Assembly (NCBI GenBank): GCA_035048485.1
Contig: CM068581.1
Span: forward strand, 64,507,381 to 64,571,380
Source: Pteria penguin
Taxonomy: Eukaryota; Mollusca; Bivalvia; Pterioida; Pteriidae
Direction: 5' to 3'
Length of the DNA stretch: 64,000 nt
The notes under the pieces were generated by a model. The model did no database searches. It was not told the DNA's origin and worked only from the letters and a program-made list of their open reading frames with translations. Position numbers and translations under genes: made by a program. Shown here piece by piece: positions 13,901 to 22,035 of this stretch. Numbering within the stretch: the stretch's first letter is position 1; the number at the start of each line of letters is the position of its first letter.

Positions 13901-16810
13901 TCCACTCAAGACATAACTAGTGAAAATAGAAAACTAACAAACAAATAAATAAGAATATATTATAATTTTATTAATTATAAATTAATAATTTACTATATGT
14001 TACTACACTTTTATCATTGTCCATTTCAGCACCTTTTCTGCATGTACCTCAGTACGGCCCTATTGTTTTATCTCAGTTTGATTCAAGAACAAAATCGAGA
14101 CAATTATCAGTCAATATTAACATTTATACAATCTGTGACGAAACTAACGGAGAAATACAAGAACGGGGAATTATTGTGTCAGATGCAACAAAAGTCTCTT
14201 CAATTCAAGATCAGAATAACGGTAAGTGAAAATAGTAAATATTCAAATTATATCATGAAAATCTTTTTTTTTCTCAGTTAAATTATGATAATATATTACT
14301 GTATATATAACTGTATAAAAATATTACTGTAAATTTACAACTTTTGAATGTCTATTATTATTCTAACATTTAAATCATTCTTTATATCTTTCTTCCCATT
14401 TATAGTTTATTCCTTTCGTGGAACAAAAACAGAGTTTGACAGAAAACTAACCAGGGATTTTTTAACATGGAAACAGGCTAGCGTAATGGATAACATGGCG
14501 CCTTATGTAGCAACCACAAGAATAAATCCAAACTGTACAGACGGTCAGTACACATTTACTAAACAAAATAAAATAAAATGGAATAAATTAGAATAAAATC
14601 GGCTGTAAAATATTTCACTGAAAATCCTACCCTGAATTCATGTACACTACATTCATAAATTTGCTCAGGCTTTATCTTTGATATAACATAATGATTAATG
14701 TTATACATAATGTATAAAATATAGGTACAATTGAGGAACATATTAGGAAATTTTGAACATTTACTTAAAACTCATATAAATATCTTTATTTAAGGAAATA
14801 AGTATGAGGAGATCTACCTCAGATTGCGTGGAAAACAGCCAGCGACATCCTTCACACACACATACACACACACACACACACAAACACCAAAACAAAAACA
14901 AAAACAAAAAAAACCCAAAAAGTAAAGGAACACAAACACTCCTTATAGCAAATTTTCAGCCTCACGACCTTTATCAAGCAATTTTAGAGATGACAAATAC
15001 AAATCTATGTAAAATACATGTTTACCTTTCAAAGATACATAAGCTTTGGAAGACTTCAGAACCAAAAAGAAAAGCAATATCAGACATCACAAAATATTCG
15101 ATAAGAATGAAATTTGAGATCATCAATAGAAGTAGTAAGGTTGGTCTGTATAGATAGGTTTCATTAGCAGTAATTTAGATGGAGTTATCTTCCGTTGCTT
15201 GCCATGTTTGTGGTCAAGCATGATGTTTTTGCCTCATATTCATACTAAGTTTAATAAATTTTTTTAGAAAGTTGTTAATATTTACACTTCTTTAGAAACA
15301 TTTTCTAATAATTGTACCTTAAAATTTGCACAAGCCTTGCAAAAACACCGAAAGTATCCCTATTTTGGAGAACTTACCTACATAATTTCATAATTTACAT
15401 GATTTATGAACAAATATTCAGTGATATACTTTAAGGGAAGTAAAATTTCATGTAATTAAACATATCAATAGAAAGGGAGAACCCAGTATTATGATGTTAT
15501 ATTATTTTTCAACATTATTTAAAACGTAATAGACCGAATTATCCTGTTTTTCTTTATTTTTTTTTCAACATCTACCTGTTATTTCAATGCCTAGTTGGCT
15601 CTTAATCAGTATGGAGAACACATTAAGAAATTCTACGTGAAAACAGAAATCGGAATTAAACTTTCGCACAAATTTGAACATTTAAATGTTGAAAATTTCA
15701 CCTTGCAACAATTGGTAAATACATGTAGCTGTCTGAATCAAACGTTTACAATACCCATTGAAGATAGTGAAGAAGTAATATATTGGATCAAGATGTTGAA
15801 TGTTGTCCGATCTCTGTAAATTTACCTTTGTTAATAACGTCTCTTTAAATAAATAGTTTTAAAGTTATAATTAAAAAACAGCATTTTTTCTTTTCACAGC
15901 AAACTATGATGGGGTAATTACAGTTTTAATCGGAAAAGATGGGGACTGTAAAACATCTTCAGAGAAATACTGCAACGGTTATCTGAACCCTGGGAAAAAG
16001 TACAAGTAGGTGTACAGCTCATTTGCACTTGAAATGAATACATCGTTAGTAAAACAAGTTATATTGTCACTACAGTCTGACATTTATAAGCAATATAGAG
16101 AAAGAAAATGCATAAGTATTTTATATTTATGTCTATTAGAATACAATATTTTATCATCTTTTGTGGGAGTATGTTGACAATTTCAAATACGAAAAATTAA
16201 TAATTTTAAAAAAATAATAAAAACAAATCAAAATATTTATTTGTATATACACTCAAACCGGTTTAGGCGACCATCAAAGGAATGGCAGAAAATGCCTACT
16301 TAAGCCCGGATGATGATTTGGTTAGGTAATTACATGTAGTAGTAATGAAAGTTGTTAAACACGCGGCTCTTCAAATCAATTTTGATTGCATGATTTGTAC
16401 TCTGTTTTTAGATTGAGCCTCTACGTGTGTACGGACAATGGTTGCAGTATGTCAAGATTCTACGGACCTTTTACCAAAGGTGAGTCGACATTTTGTTGAC
16501 TTTTGTTAAGCTAAACGATTGAGGTAAATCGAAATATAATTTGAAGATACAAAAAGTAAAAAACGTTAGGACTTTACCAAACGTTTTAATGTGCAATAAA
16601 TCTATTAGTTTGGTTCGTTGATTTGAGTGATACCGTCATATTGTACTATTTCGTTATTTTTAAACATGAATACAAGCTTAATTTATGTTCATTGCAGCGC
16701 CAGACGACAGTAGTGGACAAGGAATTACACATTCCAGCTCTAGAAACCTTTTAACTACCTCAATATCCATTGTCGTCATTAGTATAGCAAGGGTTATGTT
16801 GTTTGAATAA
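1409..16810 (+). CDS. FN3-repeat cell-surface protein with RPTP-like ectodomain (multi-exon gene)
   Basis: Predicted secreted or membrane-tethered adhesion/receptor-type protein of roughly 900 residues. Exons with canonical GT-AG borders and matching phases: 1409-1447, 1881-1917, 2142-2336, 3272-3358, 3665-3861, 4141-4354, 4540-4866, 7603-7884, 8132-8290, 8918-9046, 9626-9783, 10076-10150, 10994-(unresolved), 11496-11600, 14030-14221, 14406-14543, 15900-16005, 16412-16479, 16698-16810. Order of parts: signal peptide, six FN3 domains, a membrane-proximal region resembling receptor tyrosine phosphatases, and a short hydrophobic tail. FN3 marks are W in strand B (SWEAP, IRWRKP, LLWAEP, ISWKQP, VSWQPP) and the Y-x-V strand F motif. 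No kinase or phosphatase domain precedes the stop at 16808. Start chosen because the first two exons together encode a good signal peptide. The exact family is inferred; a Tie-like or other FN3 receptor is possible. Confidence 0.72.
2142..3358 (+). CDS. FN3 domain 1 (exons 2142-2336 and 3272-3358)
   Basis: The first exon reads VPGQVRNLTLLP and then TSWEAP, the strand A and B signature of FN3. The second carries YTLSVTAIND, the strand F tyrosine motif, followed by the domain end. The domain is split at phase 1 by a 935-bp intron in which I see no gene or named repeat. Confidence 0.75.
3665..4354 (+). CDS. FN3 domain 2 (exons 3665-3861 and 4141-4354)
   Basis: The first exon has VPGYVRG at the start, MRIRWRKP for strand B and NGVIVAYSV for strand C. 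The second contains LKPNTFYQIYVTAYT, a textbook E-F loop and strand F. An insertion with extra cysteines (CTDCQPPC) lies between strands C and E. The exon border inside the domain is phase 0; the outer borders are phase 1. Confidence 0.78.
4540..4866 (+). CDS. FN3 domain 3 (single exon)
   Basis: A whole FN3 domain in one exon: VPELVRNVTLVP, then VTCRRPSSTNGAITRYEVQY, then LRPFWLYYIRIRAWT. The strand B tryptophan is replaced by cysteine (VTCRRP), an unusual change. Preceded by a TTTCAG acceptor and followed by GTAAGT; phase 1 at both ends. Confidence 0.8.
5253..5508 (+). mobile_element. tRNA-headed SINE (RUDI/V-SINE-like)
   Basis: The element starts with a tRNA-like head (GCCGGCGTGCCCTAGTGG, then the B-box-like GTTCGAGTCCC). 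Then comes the body shared by all copies here (tctttcggacgagacagt, cttcactgcttcgg, catcaggcagatgccgtc) and a CAAT-rich tail. This is the most complete plus-strand copy. Assignment to the RUDI group is from memory and is uncertain. Confidence 0.75.
5648..5770 (+). repeat. Left direct repeat flanking the retroelement
   Basis: Starting at 'ttcctctgaacaca', this segment of about 120 bp recurs at 7139-7258 with few changes, in the same orientation. Both copies share 'attccacgcgcac' and 'tatataaccaaat'. Penelope-like elements often carry such LTR-like repeats; a large target duplication is the alternative. Confidence 0.6.
5815..7110 (+). pseudogene. Penelope-like reverse transcriptase, family A, decayed copy
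   Basis: Translation in one frame from about 5824 to 6613 gives the end of the RT core: YERDFM, RYLDDILVI (the catalytic YxDD box), FLDLNI, then RLPSYGIYISQLVRF and a long C-terminal part with QGYRYHKLRKTFGKF. The frame contains two in-frame stops (TGA near 6020, TAA near 6128), so it is dead. The fingers and palm start are missing, a 5' truncation. After the final stop at 6613 comes a non-coding tail (6614-7110) whose pieces reappear, mostly inverted, at 11768, 13696 and 30490. Penelope-like identity is inferred from related copies with a SLYTTIP motif. Confidence 0.72.
7139..7258 (+). repeat. Right direct repeat flanking the retroelement
   Basis: Second copy of the 120-bp direct repeat that begins at 5648. 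The same words occur in the same order, with several substitutions and a small indel. Confidence 0.6.
7603..7884 (+). CDS. FN3 domain 4 (single exon)
   Basis: A complete FN3 domain: SSPVQDIKF, then IELLWAEPCYPNGVIKQYHV, then ITISNLLPFKNYSFIIYVET. Phase 1 at both ends. A TTTTTTTCAG acceptor precedes it and GTGAGA follows. Confidence 0.8.
8132..9046 (+). CDS. FN3 domain 5 (exons 8132-8290 and 8918-9046)
   Basis: The first exon reads PHPARDVVLKY and then LTISWKQP; the second has ECTIKGLDEYWPYVIVVKT, the E-F strands. Strand C is short. The 627-bp intron contains a degenerate SINE body at about 8525-8715. Confidence 0.75.
8525..8715 (+). repeat. Degenerate SINE body
   Basis: Words such as 'aaagatccctcaca', 'ggatccgttgcaga' and 'gtcaccatatgcg' match the SINE consensus seen elsewhere in the window, but the head and many positions are lost. 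Confidence 0.5.
9228..9420 (+). mobile_element. Head-truncated SINE
   Basis: The copy begins inside the tRNA-like head and runs through 'gtctttcggatgagatagt', 'gatccctcactgcttcg' and 'catcagacagatgg' to the 'aatcaatctattga' tail. Confidence 0.6.
9626..11070 (+). CDS. FN3 domain 6 (exons 9626-9783, 10076-10150, 10994-unresolved)
   Basis: The first exon reads APGKVQNLLV and then LYVSWQPPSLRDRNGYIGFY. The second (25 codons, phase 0 at both ends) supplies the E strand region. The third begins YADELLYPG and continues as an open frame to 11240. Its splice donor is unresolved: the next exon needs phase 1 and I see no convincing phase-1 GT. The end given is a guess for the domain end. The intron 10151-10993 has a T run and a palindrome. 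Confidence 0.58.
10678..10717. repeat. About 40-bp near-perfect palindrome
   Basis: CCAGAGACATATATA on the left is answered by TATATATGTCTCTGG on the right with a 'cacatatatg' centre. It can form a cruciform or hairpin. It lies in an intron of the FN3 gene. Confidence 0.8.
11228..11398. mobile_element. Small inverted-repeat element (MITE-like)
   Basis: The left end AATGGTGGATTTAG and the inverted right end AATGGCGGATCCAG form a terminal inverted repeat of about 14 bp around a 170-bp body containing a C run. No coding capacity. It sits right at the stop of the open frame that starts at 10994 and may have disturbed that exon. Confidence 0.6.
11496..16479 (+). CDS. RPTP-like membrane-proximal exons (11496-11600, 14030-14221, 14406-14543, 15900-16005, 16412-16479)
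   Basis: These five exons join in consistent phases (1,1,1,2,1). The translation has VPQYGPIVLSQFDSR and INIYTICDE, then FLTWKQASVMDNMAPYVATT, then DGVITVLIGKDGDC, then CNGYLNPGKKYKLSLYVCTD. The order 'PYVA', 'IGKDG' and 'GYLNPGKKY' resembles the segment just outside the membrane in receptor-type tyrosine phosphatases (PYIAA, IGDG, NGPLxPGxxY). That resemblance is from memory and should be tested. Four introns interrupt it. Confidence 0.6.
11768..11965 (-). mobile_element. Family A retroelement 3' tail fragment
   Basis: Inverted match to 6905-7105: 'ggagttactggctcagtta', 'gtcaccatggagctatac', 'ttgattgtagtgcaattacg' and 'aaccggtttacgggc' appear in reverse-complement order. Confidence 0.75.
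13696..13810 (-). mobile_element. Family A retroelement 3' tail fragment
   Basis: 'aaaatattcgattgtaatgc' followed by 'ccgctttaccggcccacc' matches the same tail in the orientation seen at 30490-30600. Confidence 0.6.
14923..15010. repeat. Half copy of a palindromic MITE-like repeat
   Basis: 'aaaggaacacaaacactcc' through 'ttttcagcctcacgacct' to 'agagatgacaaat' matches both arms of the hairpin element at 45494-45650. A CA run and A-rich tract precede it. Confidence 0.6.
15595..15714 (+). pseudogene. Possible orphan exon inside the FN3 gene
   Basis: A TTTCAATGCCTAG acceptor is followed by an open frame (LNQYGEHIKKFYVKTEIG...) to a possible GTAAAT donor, 120 nt, phase 0 at both ends. The neighbouring exons 14406-14543 and 15900-16005 join directly in phase 1, so this piece cannot be spliced between them without breaking the frame. 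It may be a relic of exon duplication or a chance ORF. Confidence 0.25.
16698..16810 (+). CDS. C-terminal exon with hydrophobic tail of the FN3 gene
   Basis: The exon encodes APDDSSGQG, a Ser/Thr-rich stretch, then TSISIVVISIARVMLFE and TAA. Small residues (SSS) followed by about 17 hydrophobic residues at the extreme C-terminus look like a GPI-attachment signal. A poor transmembrane segment is the alternative, since an arginine interrupts it and no cytoplasmic part follows. If correct, the protein is an ectodomain tethered outside the cell. Confidence 0.6.
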
Positions 16811-17337
16811 TGATAATGAAACGCATGAAAACAAATTAGGGACACTCCAAGAATGTTGAACTTAAGTCCTCGACGATTGCGTTTTAGATTTTGTATTATT
16901 TAGTACATTCACTGAGTAAAAATACTGGAATATTTGAAAAACTACTTAAAGCACATTGATTTTGTGATATTTTGGTTTAACAGCGGTTTATCTGTTAGGG
17001 TATAAACTATTTATATTATAAATTGTATAATATGATAATACTATATTTTTGGTGGATTTTATATGATACGTTTTATATGTTATTTTTATCACCGTTTTAG
17101 CAAACATGTCATAAATGCTTAATCTTTAAAGGAACATTAAATAGTGTATAAATGTTGGAGATACATGGTCATTCTAGGAATGTAATATGTTCCAATAATT
17201 CTCCATAAAATGGAGAATAATTTTTCTTTCATGGCACAAATTACAATTCGTAACTGCTACAGTGCAAATACTATTTAAATTAAAGTCAAATAACCACTAT
17301 ACAGTTCGTTATTATTTGTACTTGTTGACAAAAACAC

Positions 17338-17480
17338 ACACACAAAAAAAACCAAAACAGAAAAAAAAACCTCCCAAAAAAAAAAAACACAAAAAAAAAA
17401 CACAAAAAAATAAACACAAAAAACCAAAAACAAAAAAAAAAATTAAATGAATAAAAAAAAAACCCACAAAGAAACATAAA
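17338..17480. repeat. A/C-rich low-complexity tract
   Basis: Runs of A broken by C pairs ('aaaaaaaaaacacaaa'). No coding value. Confidence 0.85.
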
Positions 17481-19699
17481 ACACACACCCACCCATCAAA
17501 GGCCCTAGTAATTGGCAAATCATTGTATATACTGCATGTAATCAAAGCACTCCAGTATAGTTTACAATGCGCTTCATATGTTAAAAATTACATTCTTCGC
17601 CCAGCAGGAGTTTATATATAGAATTATTCTATTCTTTTGTTATCTTGTAGTACAAAGTGAAGATATATGTATTTAATATACTACATAAAACAAAATTAAT
17701 ATGCCGTTTAAGGCAATCATTACTTACACAACCATCATCATTCATTAAGTTTGAACAATAATGGGCTTTCCTACGTGTAAATTGTATTCCCTGTGTACCT
17801 CTCTTTACCTCTAGCAGTCACCTCTTCACCTCTAGCATCTTCATTGAAAGGTTCAATACTAGGGATAGATCAAATTTCAAGGGTTCACTCAAATACTTCT
17901 GTACGCACATGGTTTTTTCACGACGACCTTAGCATATATCATGATAATGACACATCGTTTATTCATGTTTCAATATTGATCTATTTCGATGAGTAACACC
18001 TCGAATTATATTCCGACAATCGCGTTGCAGTGTTCAGGTCACATGATGACATCCTATGAGAATGTAGTAGGTCACTAAAATTTAAGAAATAATGAGTAAA
18101 GGCTTCTATTAAATAACTAGAAGGCAAAAATGAGCAAAATAATAAAAAACTTAAAGAATTTTCAAGAACATCGAATGTATATTCGTATTCAAATTCATGT
18201 AAACTAAAATATTGTTTTGAGATAGAAACACGTTGACATGTATTGAGTGATGTTTTCAATGAATGTAGCAATGTTTTATCATACTTTGATAGAAATATAA
18301 TTATGATAATTATAAATTTTCAAATGTTGAGTGATTGATATTTACTACTCATATGAATGCTTGCTTTGTTTAAATAAATATGTTGAATCATTCCTATTCT
18401 ACAATCCCAAGCCTCACCCCAACCGAATTTTACAAACCTGCTTTGTGTCCGAAGTACGTCAGAGACAAACCTTATAACTATTAATACTCAAATTGCGAGT
18501 GACATTTGCAGTTACACTATTGGCATAATTAAGACTGATATGAATGAAGGAGATAATTATCTCAACTCCTGCTGCCTTATCATTGTTCAACACGGAGTAG
18601 GATTAAAACAATCCCTAAAACAAAGTGTACACTAGATAATAATTAACTAAAGTTTCATGAGGCAAATTTATTTACTTTTCACATAAAGAGCAAGGCTAAT
18701 ACTTTTTGGCGTCCTGTCAGTTCATCTTCCGACTCAGACTACTGACAGAAATTTAATGGCACACAAATACGACAAATCACCTCTACGTTAAAAGCTTACG
18801 TTCATTTAAAAAAAAACTGTATGAATTGGAAATTTGAAAGAATATCATTTAATGTTCAGAATTTAAAGCTCTGTTAAAACATTTCAAATTCGGTGGTGCT
18901 GTTTTCAGCAAGAACAATTGCAAATCTGAAAGAGTATCAGACCGGATATTTTGAAGGAGTTTGCGTTTTCTGCTAGCATGCAATACCCGTCGCAAATGTT
19001 CCCTAAAAATCTCTTGCTTGTCACAAAGGTATATTGTCAGATTGGTAAAAGGACGTCACTGTATATGATAGCGTTTCAGAAATCACATAACATTCTGCAA
19101 AGGAGGACTTCATATTGTCCATCAATACTTTTGTATCGACCATATCAATGAAGATTTAAAGATCATACATGTTTATTTATTGATTGAAAGTACTTTCTCT
19201 GGGTCACAATACCGCTCAGCGTGAATAATTATTCTCGAAAAAATGAAGATACCCTTTTTGATACTGATCGCAAAATTCGATACTCGTGAAAAATTCTGGT
19301 TATTCGTATTTCATTTATTAGTCGCATGACTCTTGGAACAGAACACTTAAGAAGAGCCTGCTCTGCCATAGCGTATAGAATCATTGTCCGTTTTTTAATG
19401 TTCTAAACTGTCTGTACTGTAATGATGTGAAATCACAGTAATTTAAATATGAGCCATCGTTGAAAAGCATACCTTCAGACAGAAAGATGTCGGTTATGGG
19501 TTCTGCTTATTAGCTGTCGGTGTTTTGTCGTTAGTCTGAGACAAAATAAATAATTGCCTTGTGCCACGGTTTACGCTTCATATATCATATATCGCTTCAT
19601 GGATCTAAATATCAGTGTGATAAAGTAAGAAGATACCGTTACACAGACAGTAAAATATTCATATGTACAGTGTTGAATTAGATTTGTTTCGTCTGTATT

Positions 19700-19850
19700 T
19701 AAGGGCATTCACGGCAGGTATGGCTCGTAAAATAGGAGACGCTCAATCCTCCCGGGCACCTGGTCTCACTTCTGAATTTCAGGGGTCCGTGAATGTCTAC
19801 TGTGGTATATGTTTGTTAGTGCCATAGTCATGTGACACAAGTTACTTTCG
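19700..19850 (+). mobile_element. Family B retroelement 3' tail fragment
   Basis: 'gggcattcacggcaggt', 'cacctggtctcac', 'tgaatttcaggggtccgtg' and 'gtgccatagtcatgtgac' recur at 37640-37800 and 37970-38120. The reverse complement occurs downstream of the RT frames at 31500-31600 and 38740-38850, which identifies it as a retroelement tail. Confidence 0.65.
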
Positions 19851-20454
19851 TATTCAATTATAAAGCGGATTATAAAGTGTGCATAGCCTCAAACCATATT
19901 ATATCTCAATAGATTGCAAAATTGTTAAAGTTAATCCTTATAATTTGATATATACACAACCATTGTTAAAGTTAATCCGAGATAAAACTTTCAAGACAGA
20001 TGTTGTTTATGACATTATAACGCCCCATATTTGATCCACTTTTCAGCACGGAAAGCTTTTAATTGTTATGTTAATTTCCCTCCGAAATGATTTGCTGATG
20101 CGTTTTAGAATAGGAATAATTTGAATTATCAACATTAGATTCTTTTTTAAACTGCAAAAGAAAATGTAACATGAGCGGAGGAAAATATCCACATAGCTGG
20201 TTGCTCCTAGCAACCGACCAAACCAATTTATGAACTATAGTATGCTTTCAACGGCCAATCAAATTTCTTGTTTCATAGAAAATTAGATTATATAAGTATG
20301 ATAAATTCAAACATCCAACAAAGGGAAATAATCATTGTCAACGGATTTAACATGCTAGATTAAACAAGTGTAACCTGTTAACAGTTTTAAAAAGGTTGCA
20401 ATATATCTTAATATTTCTGTCTGTCACTATTCAATAGAGGACCATCATATTTTA

Positions 20455-20610
20455 CATGATATAAGCAGCCCAAGACCCGACATTTTACCTTTTACCGGAG
20501 TTTTCATTTTGACGTAAAGAACTAGATAGTGACGTCACAAGTTAAGCAATAACGCCAAAGTAGAAATCCCGGCAAAGAATTGTATGTTGGTCTTGGGCGC
20601 TTATATCATG
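20455..20610. mobile_element. 156-bp MITE-like element with 22-bp TIRs
   Basis: The left end CATGATATAAGCAGCCCAAG is mirrored by the right end CTTGGGCGCTTATATCATG, one base of difference in length. The internal sequence has no ORF but contains a TGACGTCA palindrome. A classic non-autonomous DNA transposon layout. Confidence 0.75.
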
Positions 20611-20975
20611 AAAAAAATAAAGATCGTCTAGTTGGAGTCATTTAAGAAGATCAAGATATACCGGACAATACTTCACAACACACAAATATCGGACACACTA
20701 CACAATTTTATGTCAATATAAGACTTGCATGGCTTTCCGTATATATTTAAAAGGTGACCCAGACGGGTAAACAGTTCTATAAATAGACCATGCAGTAGCA
20801 GAGCTCACATTACCATGCATATAATACAAGTTCAATGACTGCCTACAACCTAGCAATTCACCTTGCTCTAAGAGACCAGTGCGAAGAGGTTATCGAGATA
20901 AAATAGATCGATAGTGGATAGTGTTTGCAAAATGTATTGTGAAAAAACCTTAACGGCCAGTGCAAAGAATTAATT

Positions 20976-21060
<85 letters not shown>

Positions 21061-21560
21061 CTGGTATTCGTACCTGGGTATTACCTGAAGGTGTCAAAAT
21101 TCAAGTTTTCAGTCCTTCTACAAGACCAGAGATATATACCTAAAAGTTACTTTTAACTAAGGGGTAGGGACATAATGGCCCAATAGAATTTATTCACTGT
21201 ACGGATCCGTTTTCAAAGTGGGAGGGGCACAGACATGGTTGTGCCCCCACACTTTTAGAGTATTATTTAAAGATTAAATAAACTTAAATAAGACATTTTA
21301 AGCGAAGTAAATCTATTTTCGTTTATATTCTTAATGTCTGATTTCTAATCCGTAACTACAAAATTACGGACAAGGTTTTCTGTTTTTACTGGCTGTTGAT
21401 GTATCCTGATTACGCAACATGTTGCAACAATAGAAAGTTTCGCCAACAAAATATCTTTCAGCTTATGCATTAGTGCGATGTCTTCCATTGTAAGTATTTA
21501 TTATGTTTTGAATGATATCATACAAGTCCGAGATTATACAATAGAGTCGTATTATTATAG
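20611..21560. other. Non-genic interval with GT microsatellite
   Basis: No gene seen. It contains the (TG)n tract at 20981-21058. Around 21204-21260 the segment 'aaagtgggaggggcaca...gttgtgcccccacac' is a small inverted repeat whose words recur near 22160. Confidence 0.5.
20981..21058. repeat. (TG)n microsatellite
   Basis: About 38 uninterrupted TG units. Confidence 0.95.
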
Positions 21561-21575
21561 TTTGCTCTTATCTGA

Positions 21576-21844
21576 TGGATTGATTGATTTTTGTTTTAAA
21601 CGTCACACCACGAATATTTTACGTATATGGTGACAGCATCTGCCTGATGCGGGGCATACAAATTCTTACCTTTGCAACGAACCCACCCGAAGCAGTGAGG
21701 GATCTTTAACGTGCCATGCCTACCACGACACGGGACCTCGGTTTTTACTGTCTCATCCGAAAGACAGGACACCGGCATGACCAGAGCGATCCCCGGCCTC
21801 CTGATCAGGAGTCCAGCGCGATACCACTAGGCCACACCGGCTTC
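21576..21844 (-). mobile_element. Full-length SINE with 13-bp target duplication
   Basis: Reverse-oriented SINE: the tail 'ttgattgattttt' is on the left and the tRNA-like head 'ccactaggccacaccggctt' on the right. TGCTCTTATCTGA occurs on both sides (21563-21575 and 21845-21857), a target site duplication typical of LINE-driven retroposition. Perfect flanks imply a fairly recent insertion. Confidence 0.85.
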
Positions 21845-21867
21845 TGCTCTTATCTGAAAGATATTAG

Positions 21868-22035
21868 CAGGCGTAGCCCAGTGGATGAGTTGTTCGGCTT
21901 GTGACCAAGAGGTCTGGGTTCGACACCCGTCGGGGGCACACCGGTGCTCCGTCTTTCGGATGAGACAGTAAAAACCGAGGTCCAGTGTCACGGTAGGCAT
22001 GCCATGTAAAAGATCCCACTTGGCACAGTCAAAGA
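21868..22035 (+). mobile_element. SINE of a second head type, 3' truncated
   Basis: A different tRNA-like head (GCAGGCGTAGCCCAGTGGAT with B-box-like GGTTCGACACC) is followed by the common body ('gtctttcggatgagacagt', 'gtaggcatgccatgtaaaag'). The head faces the head of the neighbouring minus-strand SINE 25 bp away. Confidence 0.65.

Larger units (their letters stand above)
11601..14029. other. 2.4-kb intron with retroelement tails
   Basis: No exon is recognised. It holds inverted pieces of the family A retroelement tail at 11768-11965 and 13696-13810. A stretch near 12660-12710 ('ggcgggtagtcacgtgatttaaagatggccgcg') is G+C-richer than its surroundings. Confidence 0.5.
16811..20454. other. Gene-poor region downstream of the FN3 gene
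   Basis: No credible gene seen. An A/C-rich low-complexity tract lies at 17338-17480 and accounts for lysine-rich and phenylalanine-rich open frames on the two strands. A family B retroelement tail fragment is at 19700-19850. Confidence 0.5.

Noticed and set aside
17262..17545. Lysine-rich and phenylalanine-rich ORFs
   Set aside because: They are translations of an A-rich low-complexity tract on both strands.
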